From: Streptomyces cirratus
GTDB taxonomy: Bacteria > Actinomycetota > Actinomycetes > Streptomycetales > Streptomycetaceae
DNA: 64,000 nt
Assembly: GCF_014650775.1 (NCBI RefSeq)
Contig: NZ_BMVP01000003.1
Coordinates: 434,001 to 498,000 of the forward strand
Reading direction: 5' to 3'
How positions within the stretch are numbered: the first letter of the stretch is position 1; every line of letters starts with the position of its first letter. The translations under genes and the position numbers were made by a program. The notes beneath the pieces are model-generated. The model was not told the DNA's origin. It saw nothing but the letters and a program-made list of their open reading frames with translations, and did not search any database. Positions 16,923 through 25,016 of this stretch are shown here, piece by piece.

Positions 16923-17117
16923 ATGCGGATCTCCATCGACCAAGGCGTCTGCATCGGCGCCGGCCAGTGCGCGTTGACCGCGCCCGACGTGTTCACCCAG
17001 GACGACGACGGCTTCAGCGAACTGCTGCCGGGGCGCGAGGACGGCAACGGCAGCCCGCTGGTGCGCGAGGCCGCCCGGGCCTGCCCGGTCGCGGCGATCT
17101 CCGTGGAAGACGCCTGA
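16923..17117 (+). CDS. [3Fe-4S]-type ferredoxin, P450 partner
   Basis: A 64-residue ferredoxin. Cysteines in VCIGAGQC (positions 10 and 16) and ARACPVAAI supply three ligands, and the residue between the first two that would bind a fourth iron is replaced, as in [3Fe-4S] ferredoxins linked to CYP105 enzymes. It should carry single electrons from a reductase to the P450 encoded just upstream. ATG 16923 is preferred. A GTG at 16914 that overlaps the P450 stop is an alternative. Confidence 0.9.
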   Translation: MRISIDQGVCIGAGQCALTAPDVFTQDDDGFSELLPGREDGNGSPLVREAARACPVAAISVEDA

Positions 17118-17127
17118 CGAAACGGCG

Positions 17128-17165
17128 GGGGCCGCACCCGGGTGATGGTTCCCGGGTGCGGCCCC
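17128..17165. terminator. Bidirectional hairpin terminator
   Basis: A perfect 15-bp stem, GGGGCCGCACCCGGG (17128-17142) with CCCGGGTGCGGCCCC (17151-17165), and an 8-base loop. It lies between the P450-ferredoxin pair and the convergent BtrH-like gene ending at 17174. Confidence 0.85.
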
Positions 17166-17173
17166 GCGCGGTC

Positions 17174-18169
17174 CTACGCCAGGACCGCCACGGCCTCGCG
17201 TTCGAGTTCGGCGCAGCGGTCGACGAGTACCGCGCACGCGTCGAACAGGGCCCGGCGCTCCCCCGCGTCGGCCTCCGGCGCGGCCCCGCGCGCGAGGGCG
17301 GCGAGTTGCGACCAGTGCCGGCCGGACTCCCGGAAGAGGCCGGCCGCCTCGGACCGGCCGACCAGGTCCAGGAAGTCGGCGTACAGCGGCCGGGTGGCTC
17401 CGGGCGCCGTCCACTCCTCCTCCACGGAGGCGTACAGCCGCCGGGTGGCGGCACGGTAGGCCTCGGGCGAGGCGCCGAACCGCTTCTCCCAGCCCGCGCC
17501 GGTGTCGGTGTCACGCAGGTCCGCGGAGAGCCCGGCCATGCCGGAGAAGCCGAAGTTGACGTCGAACCGGTTGCCGAGCACCGGCCCGGTCAGGTGCGCG
17601 ACCGTGGCGGCGACGGCCCCGTCGACGTCCGGGTCGGCCTCGGCCGGTCCGGTCGGTACGACCAGCTGGTGGCGGCCCGTGGGGTGGGCGCTCCAGGCGG
17701 CTCCGAACTCCTCGCGGTCGATCCGGTAGGGCGCCGCGGCCCCGTCCTCGATGAAGAGGTCGTCGCCCTCGTACCCGGCGATGACGACGGTGTACGCGTC
17801 GGCGCCCGGCATGGGGACGGCCGCTTCGTGCCAAGGCAGCGAGGAGCGGTCGACGACGCAGAACACGGGCTGCCCCTCGTCGAGCGCGGCGCGGACCCGG
17901 CCCCAGCGGGGTTTGGTGCTGCGCGTGGCGTCATAGGGGACGTGCAGCCGGCCGAGGGCGACCTGTACCCACGGCTCGGGGTGGGCCTGGGCGACGATCG
18001 TGGCGATCGGCGGGCGCTCGGGGTACTCGAAGACGAAGTACATGAAGCCGATACCGCCCGCGAGCCCCGCGACCAGCGCCTCGTCGTGGGAGTTTCCCAG
18101 CGCGTGGCGGATCAGGGAGCTCTCGCGGTGGCGTCCGGTACCGAATTCTTCGTACAAGAGCACAGTCAT
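17174..18169 (-). CDS. BtrH N-terminal domain / DUF4872 protein
   Basis: A 331-residue protein. The N-terminal half (ESSLIRHALGN, then LVAGLAGGIGFMYFVFEY, then QPVFCVVDRSSLPWHE and DAYTVVIAGYEGDDLFIED) follows the BtrH-type, C39-peptidase-related fold used by the butirosin acyltransferase BtrH. The second half resembles DUF4872. In the aligned active-site position BtrH proteins have a Cys after a His, but here the sequence is GRHRESS, so the nucleophile seems to be lost. It could be a non-catalytic binding protein or use another residue. It is divergent from the DUF1304 gene. Confidence 0.75.
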   Translation of the reverse strand: MTVLLYEEFGTGRHRESSLIRHALGNSHDEALVAGLAGGIGFMYFVFEYPERPPIATIVAQAHPEPWVQVALGRLHVPYDATRSTKPRWGRVRAALDEGQPVFCVVDRSSLPWHEAAVPMPGADAYTVVIAGYEGDDLFIEDGAAAPYRIDREEFGAAWSAHPTGRHQLVVPTGPAEADPDVDGAVAATVAHLTGPVLGNRFDVNFGFSGMAGLSADLRDTDTGAGWEKRFGASPEAYRAATRRLYASVEEEWTAPGATRPLYADFLDLVGRSEAAGLFRESGRHWSQLAALARGAAPEADAGERRALFDACAVLVDRCAELEREAVAVLA

Positions 18170-18208
18170 GCGGTCAGCGTAGCCGCGCCGGAGGGGCCGG
18201 CCGCCTGC

Positions 18209-18240
18209 GGGACTTCCTGTACAGTTGTCCAGGAAGTCCC
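18209..18240. promoter_or_regulatory. TetR-type operator overlapping the DUF1304-TetR promoter
   Basis: GGGACTTCCTG (18209-18219) and CAGGAAGTCCC (18230-18240) are perfect 11-bp inverted arms around 10 bases. The spacer begins with TACAGT, which fits a -10 hexamer. The site is 21 bases before the DUF1304 start and 40 bases from the divergent BtrH-like gene. The most likely binder is the TetR protein encoded in the same operon, giving negative autoregulation. Confidence 0.75.
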
Positions 18241-18261
18241 GTCACTCGTCCGGAGGTAGCC

Positions 18262-18615
18262 GTGCACACAGTCGCTCAGGTCCTGATAGGCGCCGTCGCC
18301 GCGTTGCACGCGTACTTCCTGGTGCTGGAGATGTTCCTGTGGGAGCGACCGCCGGGGCGGGCGCTGTCCGGGTTCGACGCCGACACGGCGAAGCTGACGG
18401 CGCCGCTCGCCGCCAACCAGGGGCTTTACAACGGCTTCCTCGCCGCCGGTCTGGTCTGGGCGCTGGTCATCGGCTCGCTCGCCACGCAGGTGTTCTTCCT
18501 CGTCTGCGTGATCGTCGCGGGGCTGTACGGGGCGGCGACCGCCAACCGGCGGATCCTGCTCGCGCAGGCCCTGCCGGGCGCCGCCGCCCTCGGTGCGGCG
18601 CTGCTCGCGGCATGA
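18262..18615 (+). CDS. DUF1304 membrane protein
   Basis: A 117-residue integral membrane protein with four hydrophobic helices, matching the DUF1304 family (VLIGAVAALHAYFLVLEMFLW, NQGLYNGFLAAGLVWAL). Function of the family is unknown. GGAGGT precedes the GTG start. Its stop overlaps the ATG of the TetR gene (ATGA), so the TetR protein very probably controls it through the inverted repeat upstream. Confidence 0.88.
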   Translation: MHTVAQVLIGAVAALHAYFLVLEMFLWERPPGRALSGFDADTAKLTAPLAANQGLYNGFLAAGLVWALVIGSLATQVFFLVCVIVAGLYGAATANRRILLAQALPGAAALGAALLAA

Positions 18616-19181
18616 GCGGGGAGGACCCGCGCACGGCCCGCACGAAGGCGAGGCTGCGCGAGTGCCTGCTCGCCGAGTGCGCGGACCGGCCACTGGGCGA
18701 AGTCAGCGTCTCGGCCGTGGCACGCCGGGCGGGAGTCGGCCGCGCCACGTTCTACCTGCACTACGAGGACCTCACCGCGCTGGCCGTGGACGCCTGTGCC
18801 GATGTCGTACGGGCGGCGGTCGACGCCCTGCACGCCTGGCAGAGCGACCCGGCGGCGCTCCCTCCGGCCGATCCGCCGGCCGCCCTGGCCGGGTTCCTCT
18901 CCGGTGCGGCGGCGCAGGGGCCGCTGTACCGGACGCTGCTCCTGCCCGGCGGCCAGGGCCCCCTCGGCGAACGCCTGTACGGGGAACTGCGCGCCCGCGC
19001 CCGCGCCGAGCGTGCGGCGGTGGGCGCCCCGCACCCCGACCTGGTCGCCTCCGCCGTCGCCGCCACCTTCACCGGCGTCCTCGCGGAGTGGCTGCACGCC
19101 CGCATCCCGGCCACCGCGGCGGAGCTGGCGGACCGGCTCTGGCGACTGCTGCTCGCCCTGCACGGAGCGGGCCGCCCGTGA
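18612..19181 (+). CDS. TetR-family transcriptional regulator
   Basis: A 189-residue regulator. The N-terminal helix-turn-helix is PLGEVSVSAVARRAGVGRATFYLHYEDLTALAVD, a typical TetR recognition helix with FYxHYxD. The C-terminal 130 residues form the helical ligand domain (WLHARIPATAAELADRLWRLLLAL). It is co-transcribed with DUF1304. The likely operator is the 32-bp inverted repeat at 18209-18240. The inducer cannot be predicted. Confidence 0.9.
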   Translation: MSGEDPRTARTKARLRECLLAECADRPLGEVSVSAVARRAGVGRATFYLHYEDLTALAVDACADVVRAAVDALHAWQSDPAALPPADPPAALAGFLSGAAAQGPLYRTLLLPGGQGPLGERLYGELRARARAERAAVGAPHPDLVASAVAATFTGVLAEWLHARIPATAAELADRLWRLLLALHGAGRP

Positions 19182-19187
19182 AGCGGC

Positions 19188-19222
19188 GTGGGCCCCGCCG
19201 GAGGGCTTCCGGCGGGGCCCAC
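19188..19222. terminator. Bidirectional hairpin terminator
   Basis: A perfect 15-bp stem: GTGGGCCCCGCCGGA (19188-19202) pairs with TCCGGCGGGGCCCAC (19208-19222) around GGGCT. It separates the convergent TetR and cold shock genes. Confidence 0.88.
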
Positions 19223-19247
19223 GGTCAGCTCGGCTCGTGAAGCGGGG

Positions 19248-19454
19248 TCACCGGAGGGGGACCACCTGCTCCGCCTGCGGGCCCTTGGGGCCCTGGGTCA
19301 CGTCGTACTCCACCTTCGCGCCCTCCGCCAGCTCCTTGAAGCCGGTGGTCTGGATCGCGGAGAAGTGCACGAACACGTCGGGGCCGCCGTCGTCCTGCTG
19401 GATGAACCCGAACCCCTTCTCCGAGTTGAACCACTTCACGGTGCCAGTTGCCAT
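19248..19454 (-). CDS. Cold shock protein, CspA family
   Basis: A 68-residue single cold shock domain. RNP1 is KGFGFIQQD and RNP2 VFVHFSAI, with the usual start [17 protein letters not shown]. It binds single-stranded RNA and DNA and melts secondary structure. GAAGGAT lies before the ATG. It is divergent from the DEAD-box helicase gene, another RNA-remodelling factor, across a 348-base gap. Confidence 0.95.
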   Translation of the reverse strand: MATGTVKWFNSEKGFGFIQQDDGGPDVFVHFSAIQTTGFKELAEGAKVEYDVTQGPKGPQAEQVVPLR

Positions 19455-19649
19455 GGGTACTGATCCTTCTCAACGTGCCTCTCGGGCCACATACGCGGCC
19501 GTCTCGATAGTGCCCAACCGCCCCTCGCGCCACACCCCAGGCGCGGCCAACCGGGGTCGTTCGAACTTCTGGCCGCCTTGTCCGTGGAAGGGGTGAGCAC
19601 TGCCCGTGACGGGGCGCCGCTCGCGCCCGGGGGCTGTGGCCCCGGCTGG

Positions 19650-19655
19650 TAAAAT
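19650..19655 (+). promoter_or_regulatory. Candidate -10 element for the helicase leader
   Basis: TAAAAT stands out in very GC-rich sequence 148 bases before the helicase start. No good -35 hexamer is seen at the right distance. If used, transcription would begin near 19662 and the leader would contain the long hairpin at 19706-19749. Confidence 0.4.
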
Positions 19656-19705
19656 GGGCGGGAAACTTGATGCGCGGGCCGCTGACGCCCGGTGCGGACG
19701 TGTAC

Positions 19706-19749
19706 GACGAGCCGGGGCCCGTACCGAGGGGTACGGGCCCCGGCTCGTC
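19706..19749 (+). other. 20-bp perfect leader hairpin before the DEAD-box helicase
   Basis: GACGAGCCGGGGCCCGTACC (19706-19725) pairs over its full 20 bases with 19730-19749 around the loop GAGG. It ends 53 bases before the helicase ATG, so it lies in the presumed 5' leader rather than behind a gene. It could be an attenuator, the terminator of a short independent RNA, or a structured element sensed by the helicase or the cold shock protein. Confidence 0.7.
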
Positions 19750-19802
19750 GCCGTCCGGGGCCGTCGGCGCGCCGCGCTCGCTCTCCTCACGGAAGGTTCT
19801 GC

Positions 19803-21302
19803 ATGAAGAACCCGTCAGCTCACGGGCGTTTCGGCGTCAAGACCGGAGCCAAGGCCGGCGGCAAGCCGGGGGCCAAGGGCCCCGGCAAGACCCCTCGGAC
19901 CCTCGGGCCGCAGGGCGAGTTCGCCATGCCCAAGACCGTCACGCCCGCGCTGGCGCCGGTGGCGGCGTTCTCGGAGCTCGGTCTGCCCGTCGAGCTGGTG
20001 GAGACGATGGCGGAGCAGGGGGTGCGCGAGCCGTTCCCGATCCAGGCCGCCACACTGCCCAACTCCCTCGTCGGCCGGGACATCCTCGGCCGCGGCCGCA
20101 CGGGCTCCGGCAAGACCCTCGCCTTCGGGCTCGCCGTGCTGGCCCGTACGGCAGGGCAGCAGGCGGATCCGAAGCGTCCGCTCGCCCTGGTCCTCGTACC
20201 GACCCGGGAGCTGGCGCAGCAGGTGACCGAGGCGCTGGACCCGTACGCGAAGGCCCTGAACCTGCGGATGGCGACGGTCGTCGGCGGGCTGTCGATCGGC
20301 CGGCAGTCCGGCGCCCTGCGCACCGGCGTGGAGGTCGTGGTGGCCACCCCCGGGCGCCTCAGCGACCTCGTCGGACGGCGTGACGTCCACCTGGAGCGGG
20401 TACGGATCACGGTCCTCGACGAGGCCGATCAGATGTGCGACCTGGGGTTCATGCCGCAGGTCACGGAGATCCTGGACCAGGTGCACCACGCCGGTCAGCG
20501 GATGCTGTTCTCCGCGACCTTGGACCGCAACGTGGACCAGCTGGTGCGCCGCTACCTGAAAGACCCGGTCTCGCACTCGGTGGACCCGCAGTCCGCCTCG
20601 GTGGGGACCATGGACCATCACGTGCTGCACATCCACGCGGCGGACAAGATCTCGGCCGCGACGGAGATCGCCGCGCGCGAGGGCCGGGTGCTGATGTTCC
20701 TGGACACCAAGCACGGCGTCGACCAGTTCGTGAAGCACCTGCGGGCGATGGGCGTGCGCGCGGAGGGCCTGCACAGCGGGAAGTCGCAGCCCCAGCGCAC
20801 GCGGACCCTGGGGCAGTTCAAGGACGGGCTGGTCAACGTGCTGGTCGCGACGAACGTCGCGGCCCGTGGCATCCACATCGACGACCTCGACCTCGTCGTC
20901 AACGTGGACCCCCCGGCCGACAGCAAGGACTACCTGCACCGCGGCGGCCGTACCGCCCGGGCCGGCGAGTCCGGCAAGGTCGTCACGCTCGTCACCCCGA
21001 ACCAGCGGCGCGACATCGTCCGGCTGATGGCCGATGCCAAGATCCGGCCCACCATCAGCCAGGTCCGCTCCGGCGAGGCGGCCCTCAGCCGGATCACCGG
21101 TGCCAAGGCCCCGTCCGGGGTTCCCCTCTCCGGCTCGGCGCCGACCGACGCCAAGGGCCGGCCGAGCGGATCCGACCTCGGTTTCCGGGGTATCGGTACG
21201 CGCCCGGGCCGGCCCGGCAAGGGCAAGGAGTCCCGCAAGACCATCGAGGCCCGGCAGGCGGCCGAAGCGCGCCGCGCGGCGCGGGTGCGCAAGGCCAACT
21301 GA
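19803..21302 (+). CDS. DEAD-box ATP-dependent RNA helicase
   Basis: A 499-residue helicase. In order: Q-motif region EPFPIQAATLP, motif I GRTGSGKT, Ia PTRELA, TPGR, motif II DEAD, motif III SAT, then in the second RecA domain VATNVAARGIHI and motif VI HRGGRTARAG. Basic tails flank the core (KNPSAHGRFGVKTGAKAGGKPGAKG at the start, ESRKTIEARQAAEARRAARVRKAN at the end) and probably bind RNA. It likely unwinds structured RNA, for example in ribosome assembly or at low temperature. GGAAGG lies before the ATG at 19803; upstream in-frame codons fall inside the leader hairpin region. Confidence 0.93.
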   Translation: MKNPSAHGRFGVKTGAKAGGKPGAKGPGKTPRTLGPQGEFAMPKTVTPALAPVAAFSELGLPVELVETMAEQGVREPFPIQAATLPNSLVGRDILGRGRTGSGKTLAFGLAVLARTAGQQADPKRPLALVLVPTRELAQQVTEALDPYAKALNLRMATVVGGLSIGRQSGALRTGVEVVVATPGRLSDLVGRRDVHLERVRITVLDEADQMCDLGFMPQVTEILDQVHHAGQRMLFSATLDRNVDQLVRRYLKDPVSHSVDPQSASVGTMDHHVLHIHAADKISAATEIAAREGRVLMFLDTKHGVDQFVKHLRAMGVRAEGLHSGKSQPQRTRTLGQFKDGLVNVLVATNVAARGIHIDDLDLVVNVDPPADSKDYLHRGGRTARAGESGKVVTLVTPNQRRDIVRLMADAKIRPTISQVRSGEAALSRITGAKAPSGVPLSGSAPTDAKGRPSGSDLGFRGIGTRPGRPGKGKESRKTIEARQAAEARRAARVRKAN

Positions 21303-21324
21303 CACCCGCGCGGCGCGGCCGGGT

Positions 21325-22257
21325 TCAGCGGCGGCGGCGCCGCGCGGCCACGATCGCCCGGGTGACCAGCGGCGGGAGCAGGTCCTTGGCCAGCTTGCGC
21401 CAGGCGGCCGGGGGCTTGCGGACGGCAGCGGGGGCCTGCGGGGCGACGGGCTCCGCCTCCTCGGCCGGGTGCAGCGGCTCCGGGGGCGCGATCGGGACCA
21501 CGCCTTCGTCGCCGATCCGCACGAGCGGCAGGCCCGCCACGACGTCGACGCCGTGCCACAGGTCGCTGCGGCCCTCCAGCCAGCTCAGCAGCGCCGCCTG
21601 GTGGGGCGCCGGGTCGCCCCAGGTGGCGTAGAGCTTCGAGGCCGAGACGGCGATGACCCGCAGCCCGCCCGTGACGACGGCGGCCCACACCGCCGCCGCC
21701 ACACCGGGGCAGTGGGCGGAGCGGTAGTCGTCGAAGACGACGACCGCGTCAGGGGCGGCGACCAGTCGGGAGGACTCGATGTCCTGCACGACGTGCTCGT
21801 AGAGGTGCGAGGCGTCGATGTGGATGAAGCGGCAGCTCTTGGCGCGCACCCGGTCGGCCACCACGGATGTCGGGGCCTGGATGACGGTGGGCAGCGCCTC
21901 GTGGAAGGCGAGGTAGTTCACCTCGAAGCCGCGACGGGTGAGGGTGGGGTACGAGTCGCGGACCTCGCTGAGGTTCTCGTCGTCCGGCGGGGGCGAGTCG
22001 AAGAGGTCGCAGACCGTGAACTCCTCTCCGTCCCGGAGGTATCCGGCCAGGAAGATCGCGCTCTTCCCCATGAACGCGCCGAGCTCCAGGAGATCGCCCG
22101 AGGAGGCGGCGTCACTGTTCTGCCGGGTCAGGAACCAGTCGAAGAGCACCTGGTCGTACGCCGAGAACCAACCCTTGACCTCGCTGAAAGCACGCGGGGT
22201 GGGTGGAGTGGGCTCGGCCTCCGGGGTGGTGACGGGAGCCTGTGAAAGGTGCGACAC
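21325..22257 (-). CDS. Class I SAM-dependent methyltransferase
   Basis: A 310-residue protein with a Methyltransf_24-like domain. The SAM-binding glycine loop is LLELGAFMGKSAIFLA, followed by TVCDLFD (acidic end of strand 2), FIHIDASHLYEHVVQDIES and VVVFDDY. The C-terminal 90 residues are Pro/Ala-rich and end in a basic tail RRRRR. Family members are often linked to sugar or cell-surface modification, but the acceptor is unknown. GTG start at 22257 with GGAGG a few bases upstream. It converges on the helicase gene. Confidence 0.82.
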   Translation of the reverse strand: MSHLSQAPVTTPEAEPTPPTPRAFSEVKGWFSAYDQVLFDWFLTRQNSDAASSGDLLELGAFMGKSAIFLAGYLRDGEEFTVCDLFDSPPPDDENLSEVRDSYPTLTRRGFEVNYLAFHEALPTVIQAPTSVVADRVRAKSCRFIHIDASHLYEHVVQDIESSRLVAAPDAVVVFDDYRSAHCPGVAAAVWAAVVTGGLRVIAVSASKLYATWGDPAPHQAALLSWLEGRSDLWHGVDVVAGLPLVRIGDEGVVPIAPPEPLHPAEEAEPVAPQAPAAVRKPPAAWRKLAKDLLPPLVTRAIVAARRRRR

Positions 22258-22452
22258 GGAGAGTCATCCTCCAGCGGAATGGCATGGTCCAACGCTGATA
22301 CCCGGCCAGGTGAGCCGACCTTAAGCCCCCGAACGCACGTGTGACGAGGCTTCGGTGAGAGAGCGTCCGCAATCCGTGCCATCAGAGCGCCGATACGTAC
22401 CATTCATCACGTTACGCCCGGTTCGCTCCACCGCTGCCCGGACGGCCCCCGC

Positions 22453-23007
22453 TCAGGCCGTCATGCGTCTGCGCAGCCGCCGGGCGGCGGCGTCGCGGAC
22501 CCGGTGGGTGCGGGCCGCCGCGGCGAGCACGCCGAGCGCCTCGTGCGAGGACACCGTCTGGGCGGCGGTCCGCTGACACCAGTCGGAGGCGGCGGTGAGC
22601 TCCGCCGCGGACCAGGGCTCGCCCGCGGCGATGACTTTCAGCAGGGTCCACTCGCGCAGCCGCTGGGACGGGAAGAGCCGCCCGTGGAGCACCGCCTCCA
22701 TGGCCCGGGCCCAGCCGGGGAAGCGCCCGTCGGCCAGAAGTCGCACCGCGCGCCGGTCCAGGTGCGTGACGACGGCGCTCTCGGCCATCACCGGGTCCGG
22801 GTCTCGCAGGACGACGGTGACCGCCTCGGCCTCGACCGCCTCGGCGGACGCGACCGCTTCGCAGGAGGCGACCGCTTCGGCAGTCGCGGCCGCTTCGCCG
22901 GAGGCCGCCGCGAGCGCCGCGAGGTGGCGGGCGTAGCGCCACCGCTCGGGCGGCTGCTCCGGCCCGCTCCCCTGCGCCCGGCGTATCTCGTGCTCACTGC
23001 TCCCCAT
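22453..23007 (-). CDS. Hypothetical helical protein with EAVAS-type repeats
   Basis: A 184-residue soluble protein. Residues 35-65 are low-complexity (ASGEAAATAEAVASCEAVAS and on), encoded by tandem GCGACCGCTTCG-like units. The C-terminal half is Ala/Leu/Arg-rich and helical with several Trp residues (EWTLLKVIAAGEPWSAAEL, ASDWCQRTAAQTVSSHEALGVLAAAARTHRVRD). The last part has a HEAT-like look, but I do not recognise a family. ATG at 23007. Confidence 0.6.
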   Translation of the reverse strand: MGSSEHEIRRAQGSGPEQPPERWRYARHLAALAAASGEAAATAEAVASCEAVASAEAVEAEAVTVVLRDPDPVMAESAVVTHLDRRAVRLLADGRFPGWARAMEAVLHGRLFPSQRLREWTLLKVIAAGEPWSAAELTAASDWCQRTAAQTVSSHEALGVLAAAARTHRVRDAAARRLRRRMTA

Positions 23008-23098
23008 GCCCCCATTCCACACGACCCCCTCGGCCGCTCGCCGCCAGGGGTACGCAGGGGCGCGAGGAGGAGCGGGGTCAGGGCAGGGGGCGCCCGGG

Positions 23099-23629
23099 TC
23101 AGCGCTCGAAGTCCTCGTGACCGCCGTAGCCTTGTTCGTCCGCATGGCCGGGCCCGGGCAGCGGGGCGCCGGTCTCCAGCAGCGTCTTGAGACTGGAGGC
23201 GAGGAACGGCCACGTCCGCGAGCACATGCCGATGAGGGTGCCGCCGGGCTCGAACCCCTCGTGGACGACCGTCAGTCGGACGAGCGTGTCACCGACCGGC
23301 TCGATCTCGTACGTGACCTTCGTGCGCCGTTCGCGGGCCAGCTCGGCCCGCAGCTCCTCGCCGATGCCCACCGAGGCGGCCCACTGCGGCGTGAAGGTGT
23401 GCCAGGTGTAGGAGAGCCTGCGGTTCGGTACGCAGTCGAGTACCACCTGGGCCGGGTCGCTGGTGCGGGCACCGCGTTCGACCCAGTCCATCCGCGAGCC
23501 CACCGCCCAGTCGGTCTCGAAGCTCAGGCCCCAGTAGCGGCGCGTGAGGGCGGGCTCGGTCAGGGCCTGCCAGACGCGGTCGGGGTCGGCCTGGATGTAG
23601 AGGGTGTACGTGATCGCGCTGTCGCTCAT
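23099..23629 (-). CDS. SRPBCC (START/AHSA1-like) protein
   Basis: A 176-residue protein of the AHSA1-type SRPBCC fold: YTLYIQADPDRVWQALTEPALTRRYWGLSFETDWAVGSRMDW at the start, and a C-terminal helix TWPFLASSLKTLLETG. The fold makes a deep hydrophobic pocket that binds lipids or other small molecules. ATG 23629 has GGGGGCC close upstream; ATG 23638 is weaker. It follows the NUDIX gene by 65 bases on the same strand and may be co-transcribed with it. Confidence 0.85.
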   Translation of the reverse strand: MSDSAITYTLYIQADPDRVWQALTEPALTRRYWGLSFETDWAVGSRMDWVERGARTSDPAQVVLDCVPNRRLSYTWHTFTPQWAASVGIGEELRAELARERRTKVTYEIEPVGDTLVRLTVVHEGFEPGGTLIGMCSRTWPFLASSLKTLLETGAPLPGPGHADEQGYGGHEDFER

Positions 23630-23694
23630 GGCCCCCATGCTGCGGGACCGCGGTGCGCGGGGCCGGGATTGCGGACGGGACGACGCCGGGGCCG

Positions 23695-24726
23695 TCACCA
23701 GCGGGCGCCCTCGCGGGGCAGCTCGGTGGGCGGGATCCGGGGCGGGGCCGGGAGCGAGAGCTGCTGGCGGGCCGCGTGGACGGCCGCCAGCTCCTCAAGG
23801 CCGGCCGGGCCCCAGTCGCTGAGCTCGCGGACCTGTTCCGGGGTGGCCAGCAGCCGCGCGTACGCGGGGTCGCGGTGTGCGGACACCGCCGTGAGGCGGG
23901 CCGCGGTGCGGACGTGGGCGCCCTGGTCGGCGTACCGGTAGCCGAGCGGCGCGGCCCCGGTGGTGGGTTCGGCGTTCGGGGGCGGCAGGTGAGCGGCGCC
24001 CGTGGCGCGGGCGATCAGCAGCAGGACCCGGCCGTCGGGGGCGAACAGCCATCCGGAGCGGTCCCGCACGGGCAGCCCTGCGGGCACCGGGCAGGGGCGC
24101 CAGGCGCCGCGCCCGGGCGTGCGGCGGGTCCGCAGCACACCGAGCCGGTCGAGGGCGGTGGGGGCGACCGGCCGGCCGTCCTCCAGCAGCGCCGGACCGG
24201 CGCCGGCGATCCGGGCGCGCAGGGCGGACAGGGCCCGGCGGGCGTCGCCGGCGTCCATCAGGACCACCAGGTCGGCGGGCTCGGCGAAATCGATGCCGGT
24301 GATCTCCTGGGCCGGCAGGCGCACGGCCGCGATCCGGTCGGGGGTCCAGGTGCCGCCGTCGAAGACGTAGAGGATCTCGCCGGGGAAGCGCATCTCGGGC
24401 GGGAACCCGGGGGTGCCGGCGGGGATCCAGTCGACGGCGAGCCCGCGCGGGTAGTGGCCGTCGACCCCGAGTTCCTCGCGCATCTCACGGGCGGCCGCGG
24501 CGGCCGGCGCCTCGCCCGCGTCGACGGCGCCGCCGGGCAGCAGGCGGTCGGGCCGGTAGTCGACCGTCTGCACGAGCACCCGGCCGTCGGTGTCCGTGAC
24601 GAGGACGACCGCCCCCGTCCAGAGCGCGGCGCGCGAGGCCCCGTACTCGGCCGGCGTCATCCAGGTACCGGCCTGCGCGGCGGCCTGCCCGGTGGCCTGG
24701 CCGGCGTCGTCGGTCAGCTGGGGCAT
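23695..24726 (-). CDS. NUDIX hydrolase with second degenerate half
   Basis: A 343-residue protein. The N-terminal half holds a complete NUDIX box, GGAVDAGEAPAAAAAREMREELG (GX5EX7REUXEEXG). This should bind Mg2+ and cleave a nucleoside diphosphate linked to another group. The C-terminal half repeats the fold's beginning (DRSGWLFAPDGRVLLLIARATGAAHLPPP) but lacks a NUDIX box, so it may serve substrate binding or dimerisation. ATG at 24726. Substrate unknown. Confidence 0.82.
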   Translation of the reverse strand: MPQLTDDAGQATGQAAAQAGTWMTPAEYGASRAALWTGAVVLVTDTDGRVLVQTVDYRPDRLLPGGAVDAGEAPAAAAAREMREELGVDGHYPRGLAVDWIPAGTPGFPPEMRFPGEILYVFDGGTWTPDRIAAVRLPAQEITGIDFAEPADLVVLMDAGDARRALSALRARIAGAGPALLEDGRPVAPTALDRLGVLRTRRTPGRGAWRPCPVPAGLPVRDRSGWLFAPDGRVLLLIARATGAAHLPPPNAEPTTGAAPLGYRYADQGAHVRTAARLTAVSAHRDPAYARLLATPEQVRELSDWGPAGLEELAAVHAARQQLSLPAPPRIPPTELPREGARW

Positions 24727-25016
24727 GGGGACTCCGTTTCGCCGTTGGGGTGACCCGTCGGCGGTGCAACAGCGCCGACCGCCCTGCGGTTACGGCGCGT
24801 GTCCGGATGCGGAAGCCACTCCGCCGCTTTGCCGCGCCGATACCTCCTTATTGCCTGATTATGTCGATCTTGCTAACTTCCGTGATGCGGACAGGCGGCC
24901 TGAAAACCGCCCGTCCGACCACGTGACCGGCCGTGGGGGGCGAAGCCGGTATGAGGAACACCGTCGCCGGAACGACCGCCGGCGGCAGAGGCGGCGAGCG
25001 GAACGGCGGTCCCGGC
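24727..25016. other. Intergenic region, locally AT-rich
   Basis: A 290-base gap upstream of the NUDIX gene. The part around 24835-24900 is clearly richer in A and T than its surroundings (for example TTATTGCCTGATTATG), which may be the NUDIX promoter region. I see no gene, hairpin or strong operator here. Confidence 0.4.

Noticed and set aside
16293..17414. Minus-strand frames across the P450 and ferredoxin genes
   Set aside because: They are shadows of strongly supported plus-strand genes with intact heme and iron-sulfur motifs.
21306..21347. Hairpin CCGCGCGGCG/CGCCGCGCGG as a terminator after the helicase gene
   Set aside because: Its right arm lies in the poly-Arg codons of the convergent methyltransferase gene, so the pairing may only reflect Arg codon use. 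Kept out of the feature list.
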